From Algoriphagus marinus (lineage in GTDB: Bacteria > Bacteroidota > Bacteroidia > Cytophagales > Cyclobacteriaceae): a stretch of DNA of 64,000 nt. Location of the stretch: NCBI RefSeq assembly GCF_001936475.1, contig NZ_MSPQ01000003.1, positions 62,001-126,000 of the forward strand, in the 5' to 3' direction. Below, one piece after another: positions 8,937 to 16,016 of this stretch (its first letter is position 1; each line of letters opens with the position of its first letter). The notes beneath the pieces are model-generated. The model was not told the DNA's origin, ran no database searches, and worked only from the letters and a program-made list of their open reading frames with translations. The position numbers and the translations under genes were made by a program.

Positions 8937-8964
8937 AAAACCGCTGGAATTTTTCAGCGGTTTT
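8937..8964. terminator. Bidirectional terminator overlapping the end of the OYE gene
   Basis: AAAACCGCTG (8937-8946) pairs with CAGCGGTTTT (8955-8964), followed by a T-rich run. The right arm encodes the last codons and part of the stop of the minus-strand oxidoreductase gene. Confidence 0.85.
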
Positions 8965-10177
8965 TCTTTTCCTGAGCTTTCTTGAACTCATGGGTAACGA
9001 TAAACATGGAGCAAGCAATAGGGTTGAGATTTTTTTGAAGACCTTTTCCTTCTGCCAAACTGATCAGTTGCCGTGCATAAAAACCAGCCTCTGCGGCATC
9101 TTCAAAAGCTTTGAAACCTGTGCGGATTGGAGGGTTGTCTAAATAGGTCACTTTGCTCGCTAAAAATCCTTGGATAGAATCGATGTTACTAATAAAAGGC
9201 CTTCCCATGCCGATCATATCACATTCTCCATTTGCTAGGACTTCGTTGCAGAAATCAAAAGATCGAAATCCGCCTGTAATCATCAACGGTACCTGGCAGA
9301 TCTGCCTGACTTGCTTTGCAAAATCCAGGAAATAGGCTTCCCGCTTTTGAGTGCTTTCTTTCACTGTTTTTTCTTCTTTCCCTAGAAAAAAAGTAACTCT
9401 TTCATAAGTCCCGCCAGAAATCTCGATCAAATCAATACCAGCATCGCTCAATTTTTTGACGACTTCAAGCGAATCAGATTCGGTAAATCCACCTCTTTGA
9501 AAATCAGAAGAATTCAACTTGACCGAAATAGGAAAGGAAGCACCAACTTCCTCTCGGCATTCCTGCACGATTTGCATTAATAAGCGGCTCCTATTTTCAA
9601 GGCTTCCGCCCCATTGATCGTCTCGGTGATTGGTTCTTGGAGAAAGGAACTGACTTAATAAATAGCCGTGAGCTGCATGGATTTGGATTCCGGTGAAGCC
9701 CGAAGCTTTTGCAATTTTTGCTGCTAGTCGAAAACCGGAAATCACTTGATGGATGTCCTCCTCGGTCATTGCCTTTGGTTCCCCAAAGAGAAAAAGCTTG
9801 TTTAGCTTCACCACAGACGGAGCTTTGGGATGCGGATTTACGAATCGATTGGTTTGTCTTCCGGAATGTGAAATCTGCGCCCAAAGGTGATTTCCATTGA
9901 CAGTGCCAGCTGCAGTCCACTTTTTTAATTTTGGAATCATGGCTTCATTCCCAAAGAAAATATTGCCTGCTGATTCCATATGATCTCGATCAATCATCAC
10001 GTTTCCGGTGATTAGCAATCCTGCTCCAGTTTCAGACCAAAGCTGGTAAAGATGCTCATGCTCCGAAGTAGGTTCGTATGCCGAATTGCTCATTCGTTCC
10101 GTCATAGGAGCTTTTGCCAATCGATTTTTTAGAGTAGCACCGCAAGGAAGGGTGATGGAGGATTGGAGGTGATTCAT
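8954..10177 (-). CDS. NADH:flavin oxidoreductase, Old Yellow Enzyme family
   Basis: 407 aa from ATG 10177. A longer in-frame reading from 10288 adds 37 residues unlike the family, whereas MNHLQSSITLPCGATLKNRL is a normal OYE N-terminus. It is an FMN-binding TIM barrel; recognisable pieces are the AKAPMTE strand, the active-site stretch IQIHAAHGYLLSQFLSP with NHRDDQWGGSLENRSRL, and a C-terminal phosphate-binding ITGGFRS and IGMGRPFI. Members reduce activated C=C bonds with NAD(P)H. The physiological substrate cannot be read from sequence. It is divergent from the Fic gene across 197 bp. Confidence 0.9.
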   Translation of the reverse strand: MNHLQSSITLPCGATLKNRLAKAPMTERMSNSAYEPTSEHEHLYQLWSETGAGLLITGNVMIDRDHMESAGNIFFGNEAMIPKLKKWTAAGTVNGNHLWAQISHSGRQTNRFVNPHPKAPSVVKLNKLFLFGEPKAMTEEDIHQVISGFRLAAKIAKASGFTGIQIHAAHGYLLSQFLSPRTNHRDDQWGGSLENRSRLLMQIVQECREEVGASFPISVKLNSSDFQRGGFTESDSLEVVKKLSDAGIDLIEISGGTYERVTFFLGKEEKTVKESTQKREAYFLDFAKQVRQICQVPLMITGGFRSFDFCNEVLANGECDMIGMGRPFISNIDSIQGFLASKVTYLDNPPIRTGFKAFEDAAEAGFYARQLISLAEGKGLQKNLNPIACSMFIVTHEFKKAQEKKNR

Positions 10178-10303
10178 GGTATCTTTTAAAAACTGTACTA
10201 GCAGGATTCTTTTTTTAATGCATCGTAAAGATGCTGTTTTTAAAAAATAATGACCTTTTGAATTTAAGATTAATGGATAAAAATCCATTGGAAGGTATTG
10301 GAT

Positions 10304-10374
10304 GAGCCGAATAACTTGATTAATCGGCTCACAAAAAGCAATATTTTGAGCCGAATAATTTATATATTTGGCTC
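10304..10374. promoter_or_regulatory. Twin palindromic operator covering the Fic gene promoter
   Basis: Two related palindromes lie just before the Fic ATG. The first is GAGCCGAATAA (10304-10314) with TTAATCGGCTC (10320-10330). The second is GAGCCGAAT (10348-10356) with ATTTGGCTC (10366-10374). The left arms are identical direct repeats exactly 44 bp apart, about four helical turns. The -7 box TATATTTG (10363-10370) lies inside the second palindrome, so a bound protein should block transcription. Repression, and the Fic protein's winged helix as the binder, are inferred. Confidence 0.7.
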
Positions 10375-11490
10375 ATGATCTATAACTGGCAATTTCCCAA
10401 TTGGCCTGAATTTAATTTTGAGGATGGAATATTAGTCCACCAACAACTTGATTTCTTATTAAAATCAGGTCAGGGAAATGGTATGCTTGAAGGAGTAAGT
10501 TCGATTGATCAAGAAGAGCTACTTCTTGAAACGATCGTAGGAGAAGCAATGAAAACCTCAGTGATAGAAGGGGAACTCCTCAGTCGACAAGATGTAATGA
10601 GTTCAATCAAAAAGAATCTTGGGATTCATGAAGCTCAACCTAATTTCGTTAAAGATCTTCGCGCAAAAGGCATTGCAAAAATGATCGTGAATGTCCGGGC
10701 TTCATTTGCTGATGAATTGACACCCGAAGTACTATTTGAATGGCATAAGATGCTCATGGAAGGAAATCGCTATATCAATGCTGGAAGATGGCGAAGTGAT
10801 AGTGCTCCCATGCAAGTAGTATCAGGAGTGATAGGAAAAGAGACCGTTCACTTCGAAGCTCCTCCTTCAGCTGCAGTTCCGTATGAAATGGAGGCTTTTA
10901 TCGTATGGTTTAATCAAACTGCTCCAGGCAAATCAAAGGCAATTCTAAACCCATTATTGCGTGCCGGTATAGCCCATTTATATTTTGAGAGTATTCACCC
11001 TTTTGAAGATGGAAATGGGAGAATTGGTCGTGCGTTGGTTGAAAAAGTCATCCATCAGGGGCTTGGCTACACTACTTTAATCAGTGTATCAAGTGTGATC
11101 GAAAAAGAAAAAAGCAGCTATTACAGCTACTTATCCAAGGCTCAAAAAAGTCTCGAAATCACTGATTGGCTAAACTATTTTGGGGAGACGATTTTAACTG
11201 CCCAAACCGATTCACTTGAGCTTATTCAGTTTACGTTTAAGAAAACACGGTTTTTTGATCGCTGGAAAAATGAGCTCAATGAACGCCAGCTAAAAGCAAT
11301 CGCAAGAATGCTTGAGGAAGGACCATCAGGATTTAATGGTGGCATGACTGCCAAGAAATACATGGGAATCGCAAAAGTTTCCAAAGCAACAGCGACACGA
11401 GATCTTCAGCAGCTTGCTGAGATTGGAGTATTTAAATCAATAGGTGGAGGAAGGAACGTTCATTATAGCTTGAATATGGTGACTAAATAG
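10375..11490 (+). CDS. Class II-type Fic AMP-transferase with C-terminal winged helix
   Basis: 371 aa. The N-terminal region (1-100, DUF4172-like) holds the inhibitory-helix motif TSVIEG (T61, E65, G66), which in Fic proteins blocks ATP binding and keeps the enzyme autoinhibited. The Fic core has the full active motif HPFEDGNGRIGR (H208, N214, R216, R219), so it should transfer AMP from ATP to target hydroxyls, and may also remove it. Residues about 300-371 form a winged-helix DNA-binding domain (KKYMGIAKVSKATATRDLQ). The -7 box ends only 4 bp before the ATG, so the mRNA is probably leaderless. No partner toxin or antitoxin gene adjoins it. Confidence 0.92.
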   Translation: MIYNWQFPNWPEFNFEDGILVHQQLDFLLKSGQGNGMLEGVSSIDQEELLLETIVGEAMKTSVIEGELLSRQDVMSSIKKNLGIHEAQPNFVKDLRAKGIAKMIVNVRASFADELTPEVLFEWHKMLMEGNRYINAGRWRSDSAPMQVVSGVIGKETVHFEAPPSAAVPYEMEAFIVWFNQTAPGKSKAILNPLLRAGIAHLYFESIHPFEDGNGRIGRALVEKVIHQGLGYTTLISVSSVIEKEKSSYYSYLSKAQKSLEITDWLNYFGETILTAQTDSLELIQFTFKKTRFFDRWKNELNERQLKAIARMLEEGPSGFNGGMTAKKYMGIAKVSKATATRDLQQLAEIGVFKSIGGGRNVHYSLNMVTK

Positions 11491-11594
11491 CTTTCTAACT
11501 TTTGCCTGCTAGTCCATTTTATTATTCGTTTTTTACTTCTGATTTTCAAATCGCCATTTTTTGGATTTCTGACCACTCAAAAGGGTTTTTCTTC

Positions 11595-11602
11595 TATCTT
11601 TG
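11595..11602 (+). promoter_or_regulatory. Promoter -7 box upstream of the ileS leader
   Basis: TATCTTTG matches TAnnTTTG. Transcription from it would give a leader of about 170 nt before ileS, containing the structured element at 11631-11732. Confidence 0.55.
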
Positions 11603-11630
11603 TGCCTGCTTTTGAGGAGGATGTTTCCTT

Positions 11631-11732
11631 GATTGCGTGAGGGATAGAAGCGGTATCGGCACACCCCGATAGTTATCGGGGGAGTCGATAAGAGCGAATA
11701 GCCCGACCCCGCTTTTTCTGCGGGGGCACGCC
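11631..11732 (+). ncRNA. Structured RNA element in the ileS leader (Flavo-1-like repeat?)
   Basis: A non-coding, GC-rich segment in an otherwise AT-rich region. TATCG (11654-11658) pairs with CGATA (11686-11690) around a perfect stem CCCCGAT (11664-11670) / ATCGGGG (11675-11681). A further stem, CCCCGC (11707-11712) / GCGGGG (11720-11725), has a T-rich loop and no following T run, so it is not a plain terminator. The flanking text (GAGGGATAGAAGCGG ... GCGAATAGCCCGACC) resembles a dispersed structured repeat I recall from other Bacteroidota genomes, possibly the Flavo-1 RNA; I could not check this. Confidence 0.5.
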
Positions 11733-11776
11733 CAAAAGCTAAATTTATCACCTACTTGCCTACAAGAAAGGACATT

Positions 11777-14700
11777 GTGAAGACATACAAAGAGTACAAA
11801 CAGGTCGATTATCCGCAAATCGGGGAATCAGTTTTAGCGTATTGGAAAGCCAACCAGATTTTTGAAAAATCGGTTTCTAATCGGGATGGTGCGGAGACTT
11901 TCACCTTTTTTGAAGGTCCACCTTCGGCAAATGGTACGCCGGGGATTCACCACGTGATGGCACGTACGCTCAAGGATATTTTCTGCAGATACAAGACGCT
12001 TAAAGGCTTTCAGGTAAAGAGAAAAGGCGGTTGGGATACGCATGGACTTCCTGTGGAACTTCAGGTAGAGAAGGAACTTGGAATCACCAAAGAAGATATC
12101 GGAAAGAAAATCTCTGTGGAGGAATACAATCGCAAATGCCGCGAGACCGTGATGCGATTCAAAAATGAGTGGGATGAGCTGACTGAGAAAATTGGCTATT
12201 GGGTCGATTTGGATGATCCTTACATCACTTTTGAACCGAATTATATCGAGTCACTATGGAGCTTGCTCAAGCGTCTTTATGATAAAGGTTTGCTCTATAA
12301 AGGCTATACCATTCAACCTTATTCTCCAGCAGCAGGAACTGGTTTGTCCTCGCACGAACTCAATCAGCCGGGCACCTACAAGGATGTCAAAGACACCTCA
12401 ATCACTGCGCAGTTTAAGCTAAAAGGTGAGGAAAATACTTACATCCTGGCTTGGACGACTACGCCTTGGACTTTGCCTTCCAATTCTGCTTTGGCTATTG
12501 GAGAGAATTTAGATTACGTGAAAGTGAAAACTTTCAACCCCTATACTTTTGATGCATGCACGGTGATTTTGGCAAAAGCGAGAATGAACGCTTACCTCAA
12601 TCCGAAGGCTGCTGAACTGAAATTAGAAGACTATAAACCTGGAGATAAACTGATTCCTTTTGAGGTAATCAGTGAGTTTAAGGGAAAGGATATGCTAGGT
12701 TGGGAATATGAGCAGCTTTTCCCGATTCAGGAATTAGCCTTGCCAAATCCTGCTTTTACGGTGGTGTCCGGAGATTATGTGACCACAGAAGATGGTACCG
12801 GAATCGTGCATTTGGCTAAAGCCTTTGGTGCGGATGACTTCCGGACTTTGGTGCAGAATAATGTGCCAGGTGTCTTTGTGAAAGATGAAAAAGGAAATGA
12901 TTTGCCATTGGTAGATAAGCAGGGGAAATTCCTTCCAGTTGTAGGTGAATACCTTTCTACAAAAATGGTGGAGCATGGCATCACAGCACATAAGGAATAT
13001 GGACCTTCTGACTTCTATGTAAAAAACTACCTGGAAGAAGATGAAAGCCTGCCTGAGTACAAAAACACGGATGTGATCATCTCGATCATCCTTAAAAATG
13101 AAAACAAGGCCTTCAAGGTCGAAAAATACGAGCACACTTATCCACATTGCTGGCGAACCGACAAGCCGGTTCTCTACTATCCGATGGATAGCTGGTTTAT
13201 CAAAACAACAGCCTACAAGGACCGACTAGTTGAGCTGAATAAAACTATCAACTGGAAGCCAGAAGCGACCGGAACGGGTCGATTTGGTAACTGGCTAGAG
13301 AACTTGGTAGACTGGAACTTGTCTCGATCTAGATTCTGGGGTACGCCTCTTCCGATCTGGAGAACAGAAGATGGATCTGAGGAAAAATGCATAGGCTCTA
13401 TCGCTGATCTTCAAGCTGAGATCGAAAATTCGATCGCTAAAGGACTGATGGAAAAATCGCCATATGAAGGGAAAGAACTTGATCTGCATCGTCCTTTTGT
13501 GGATGATGTGATTTTGGTTTCTTCCAAAGGAGAAAAAATGTTCCGTGAGCCGGATTTGATCGACGTATGGTTTGATTCGGGTGCAATGCCTTATGCGCAG
13601 TGGCATTATCCATTTGAAAATGAAGACATTTTCAAGGCGAACTATCCAGCAGATTACATCGCTGAAGGAGTAGATCAGACACGTGGTTGGTTCTTTACGC
13701 TTCACGCCATAGCGGTGATGCTCTTTGATAGTGTAGCTTTCAAAAATGTAATTGCCAATGGGCTTGTTTTGGATAAAAACGGCAATAAAATGTCCAAACG
13801 ACTGGGCAATGCGGTGGATCCATTTAAGACCATCAAGGAATACGGGCCAGACGCCGTTCGTTGGTATATGCTCAGCAATGCCAATCCTTGGGATAACTTG
13901 AAATTCAATCTGGACGGGGTGACTGAAGTGCAGCGACGCTTCTTTGGCACACTTCAGAATACCTATAATTTCTTTGCGCTCTATGCGAATCTGGATGCAT
14001 TTGTCTATGATTCGGCAAAGGCAGTTCCGGTAAAAGAACGTGCTGAACTCGATCAATGGATTATCTCCAAGCTGCAAACACTCATCACAGAAGTGGAGGC
14101 AGCAATGGATAATTACGATGCGACAAAAGCAACTCGAGCGATCATGGACTTTACGGTCGATCAACTTTCCAACTGGTACGTTCGACTGGCTAGAAAGCGA
14201 TTCTGGAGAGGGGAGATGAATGCCGATAAGCAGGCTGCTTACGAGACACTCTACGAATGTCTGCTTAGCCTTTCTCAGTTGATGTCTTCTTTTGCGCCAT
14301 TCTACTCCGATTGGTTGTTCCAAAACTTGACAGAAGCGGGTGATTCTACCATTGAGTCAGTGCACCTGACGAACTGGAAAAATCCTGAAGCTGCCTTGAT
14401 CAACAAAGATCTGGAAGAAAGTATGGACTTGGCTCAGACGATCTCTTCGCTTGTGCACTCGCTTCGTAAGAAAGAGAAAATGAAAGTCCGCCAGCCCCTT
14501 CAGCGAATCTTGATTCCTGTATTGAGTGCTAAAACCCAAGCGCAGATCCAGCATGTGGAAGAGCTCATCAAGTCTGAAGTGAACATCAAAACGATCGAGT
14601 ACATCGATGATGCTTCCGGAATTTTAGTGAAGAGCGTGAAACCTAACTTGCCGCTTTTGGGTAAAAAACTTGGGCCTAAGATGCGTTTCGTCGTAGCAGC

Positions 14701-15151
14701 AATCAATACTTGGGGACAAGAAGAAATCGGGCAGATCGAACGAAACGGTAAGATCAACGTCGATCTTGAAGGTGAAGCATTTGAGCTTCTCTTGGAAGAA
14801 GTGTTGATTTCTTCTCAGGATATCCCGGGTTGGTCAGTGGCATCTGATGCTGCAGTTACTGTTGCTTTGGATGTGACCTTGACTGAGGAATTGAAGCAGG
14901 AAGGTGTAGCCAGAGACCTTGTAAACCGAATCCAAAATCTTCGAAAAGACATGGGACTGGAAGTGCAGGATAAGATTAAAATTCAATTGTCGGATGATAA
15001 TGACTTGGTGAATGCGGCTGTTGCTGGATTTGGATCTTATATTGAAGCAGAGACCCAAGCAGTGAGTTTGAGCTTTGAATCTAATCTGGAAGATGCATCT
15101 TTGCTGGATATGGACGATTTTAACCTTTCGATAAAAGTAGAAAAGGCCTAA
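11777..15151 (+). CDS. ileS: Isoleucyl-tRNA synthetase
   Basis: 1124 aa from GTG 11777. A TTG at 11756 in the same frame would add seven residues; I prefer GTG because MKTYKEYKQVDYP resembles family N-termini and a purine-rich AAGAAAGGAC precedes it. It attaches isoleucine to tRNA-Ile. Class I signatures are the HIGH-like PSANGTPGIHHVMART, the WTTTPWTLPSN editing-domain motif, the DVWFDSGAMPYAQWHYP segment and the KMSKRLGN loop. The C-terminal region carries the anticodon-binding helical domain and a tail typical of the long eukaryote-like IleRS type. lspA follows 16 bp later, a common pairing. Confidence 0.97.
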   Translation: MKTYKEYKQVDYPQIGESVLAYWKANQIFEKSVSNRDGAETFTFFEGPPSANGTPGIHHVMARTLKDIFCRYKTLKGFQVKRKGGWDTHGLPVELQVEKELGITKEDIGKKISVEEYNRKCRETVMRFKNEWDELTEKIGYWVDLDDPYITFEPNYIESLWSLLKRLYDKGLLYKGYTIQPYSPAAGTGLSSHELNQPGTYKDVKDTSITAQFKLKGEENTYILAWTTTPWTLPSNSALAIGENLDYVKVKTFNPYTFDACTVILAKARMNAYLNPKAAELKLEDYKPGDKLIPFEVISEFKGKDMLGWEYEQLFPIQELALPNPAFTVVSGDYVTTEDGTGIVHLAKAFGADDFRTLVQNNVPGVFVKDEKGNDLPLVDKQGKFLPVVGEYLSTKMVEHGITAHKEYGPSDFYVKNYLEEDESLPEYKNTDVIISIILKNENKAFKVEKYEHTYPHCWRTDKPVLYYPMDSWFIKTTAYKDRLVELNKTINWKPEATGTGRFGNWLENLVDWNLSRSRFWGTPLPIWRTEDGSEEKCIGSIADLQAEIENSIAKGLMEKSPYEGKELDLHRPFVDDVILVSSKGEKMFREPDLIDVWFDSGAMPYAQWHYPFENEDIFKANYPADYIAEGVDQTRGWFFTLHAIAVMLFDSVAFKNVIANGLVLDKNGNKMSKRLGNAVDPFKTIKEYGPDAVRWYMLSNANPWDNLKFNLDGVTEVQRRFFGTLQNTYNFFALYANLDAFVYDSAKAVPVKERAELDQWIISKLQTLITEVEAAMDNYDATKATRAIMDFTVDQLSNWYVRLARKRFWRGEMNADKQAAYETLYECLLSLSQLMSSFAPFYSDWLFQNLTEAGDSTIESVHLTNWKNPEAALINKDLEESMDLAQTISSLVHSLRKKEKMKVRQPLQRILIPVLSAKTQAQIQHVEELIKSEVNIKTIEYIDDASGILVKSVKPNLPLLGKKLGPKMRFVVAAINTWGQEEIGQIERNGKINVDLEGEAFELLLEEVLISSQDIPGWSVASDAAVTVALDVTLTEELKQEGVARDLVNRIQNLRKDMGLEVQDKIKIQLSDDNDLVNAAVAGFGSYIEAETQAVSLSFESNLEDASLLDMDDFNLSIKVEKA

Positions 15152-15167
15152 GGTCTTGGGACAAAGT

Positions 15168-15800
15168 ATGAAGAACTATATCAAATATTTTGGAATTGCA
15201 CTTTTCGTAATTCTTCTCGATCAAGCAGTGAAGATGCTGGTGCATTTCCAAATGGATTTTGGGAGTCCCGGTCAGATCCCAATCTTCGGTGATTGGTTTA
15301 AGCTTCATTACACTACCAATCCTGGAATGGCATTCGGAATGCAATTGGGTTCAGAGTATGGCAAGTTGCTGTTGACATCATTTCGTCTGGTTGCTATGGT
15401 CGGAATTGGATATTACCTCTACCACATCATCAGCAAGAAACAACACCCGGTTTACATTCTCTGTATTTCCCTGATTTTGGGTGGAGCAATAGGGAATTTG
15501 GTGGATTCTATTTTCTACGGAGTTTGGCTTAATAATGCCCCCTATGATGCTGCTTCACCTTGGTTTCACGGTCAAGTAGTAGACATGTTTTACTTCGATA
15601 TTTGGGAAGGATATTTGCCGGAATGGATTCCGATCTGGGGAGGAAGTTATACGGCTCTTTGGCCGATTTTCAATATTGCCGATGCTTCAATCTTTATCGG
15701 AGTAGCGATTATTTTGATTTTTCAGGGTAGATTTTTCCCTGAGGAAAAAGAGAAAACACTAAATAATAAAGTGGATTCCGAGCCAATCTCGGAATCTTGA
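15168..15800 (+). CDS. lspA: Lipoprotein signal peptidase (signal peptidase II)
   Basis: 210 aa from ATG 15168 (an in-frame TTG at 15156 is less likely). This inner-membrane aspartic protease cuts lipoprotein signal peptides before the lipidated Cys, and would process the many lipoproteins encoded here. The conserved blocks are LLDQAVK, TTNPGMAFGM, GGAIGNLVDSIFYG (D113) and FNIADASIFIG (D172); D113 and D172 are the catalytic pair. Four membrane helices are evident. A loop insert around 120-160 (NNAPYDAASPWFHG and PEWIPIWGGS) makes it longer than the E. coli enzyme, as in other Bacteroidota. Confidence 0.95.
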   Translation: MKNYIKYFGIALFVILLDQAVKMLVHFQMDFGSPGQIPIFGDWFKLHYTTNPGMAFGMQLGSEYGKLLLTSFRLVAMVGIGYYLYHIISKKQHPVYILCISLILGGAIGNLVDSIFYGVWLNNAPYDAASPWFHGQVVDMFYFDIWEGYLPEWIPIWGGSYTALWPIFNIADASIFIGVAIILIFQGRFFPEEKEKTLNNKVDSEPISES

Positions 15801-15854
15801 TTAATTCATCTTTTTATATTCCCGGGTTATTTCGTTCAAAGAAAAACTCGGGAA
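15774..15854 (+). terminator. Two hairpins after lspA, possible terminator
   Basis: GATTCCGAG (15774-15782) / CTCGGAATC (15788-15796) overlaps the end of lspA. A second stem TTCCCGGGT (15819-15827) / ACTCGGGAA (15846-15854) is followed by ATTTTGTGTTTT. The second is the better terminator candidate. Confidence 0.4.
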
Positions 15855-16016
15855 ATTTTGTGTTTTGGGGTAAATAATCCTTAAAAAACGAGTTTTAGAC
15901 CACTATTTTCCTTAATTTTCACTTTGCTTTATGCCCGATTTGGGATGTAAGTGCACATTTCGAATGCTTTTTCCGATTAGGATCAAGAAAGCATTGATTA
16001 TCAAGACCCAATACCT

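Noticed and set aside
10178..10288. 37-residue N-terminal extension of the Old Yellow Enzyme homologue
   Set aside because: It lacks family similarity and lies in the divergent regulatory gap; ATG 10177 gives a normal N-terminus.
11533..11818. Overlapping minus-strand open frames before and into ileS
   Set aside because: They run antisense through the structured leader, have no family motif and are explained by GC-rich repeats.
13295..14323. 342-codon minus-strand open frame inside ileS
   Set aside because: Long antisense shadow of a conserved gene; its translation is Cys/His-rich and without motif.
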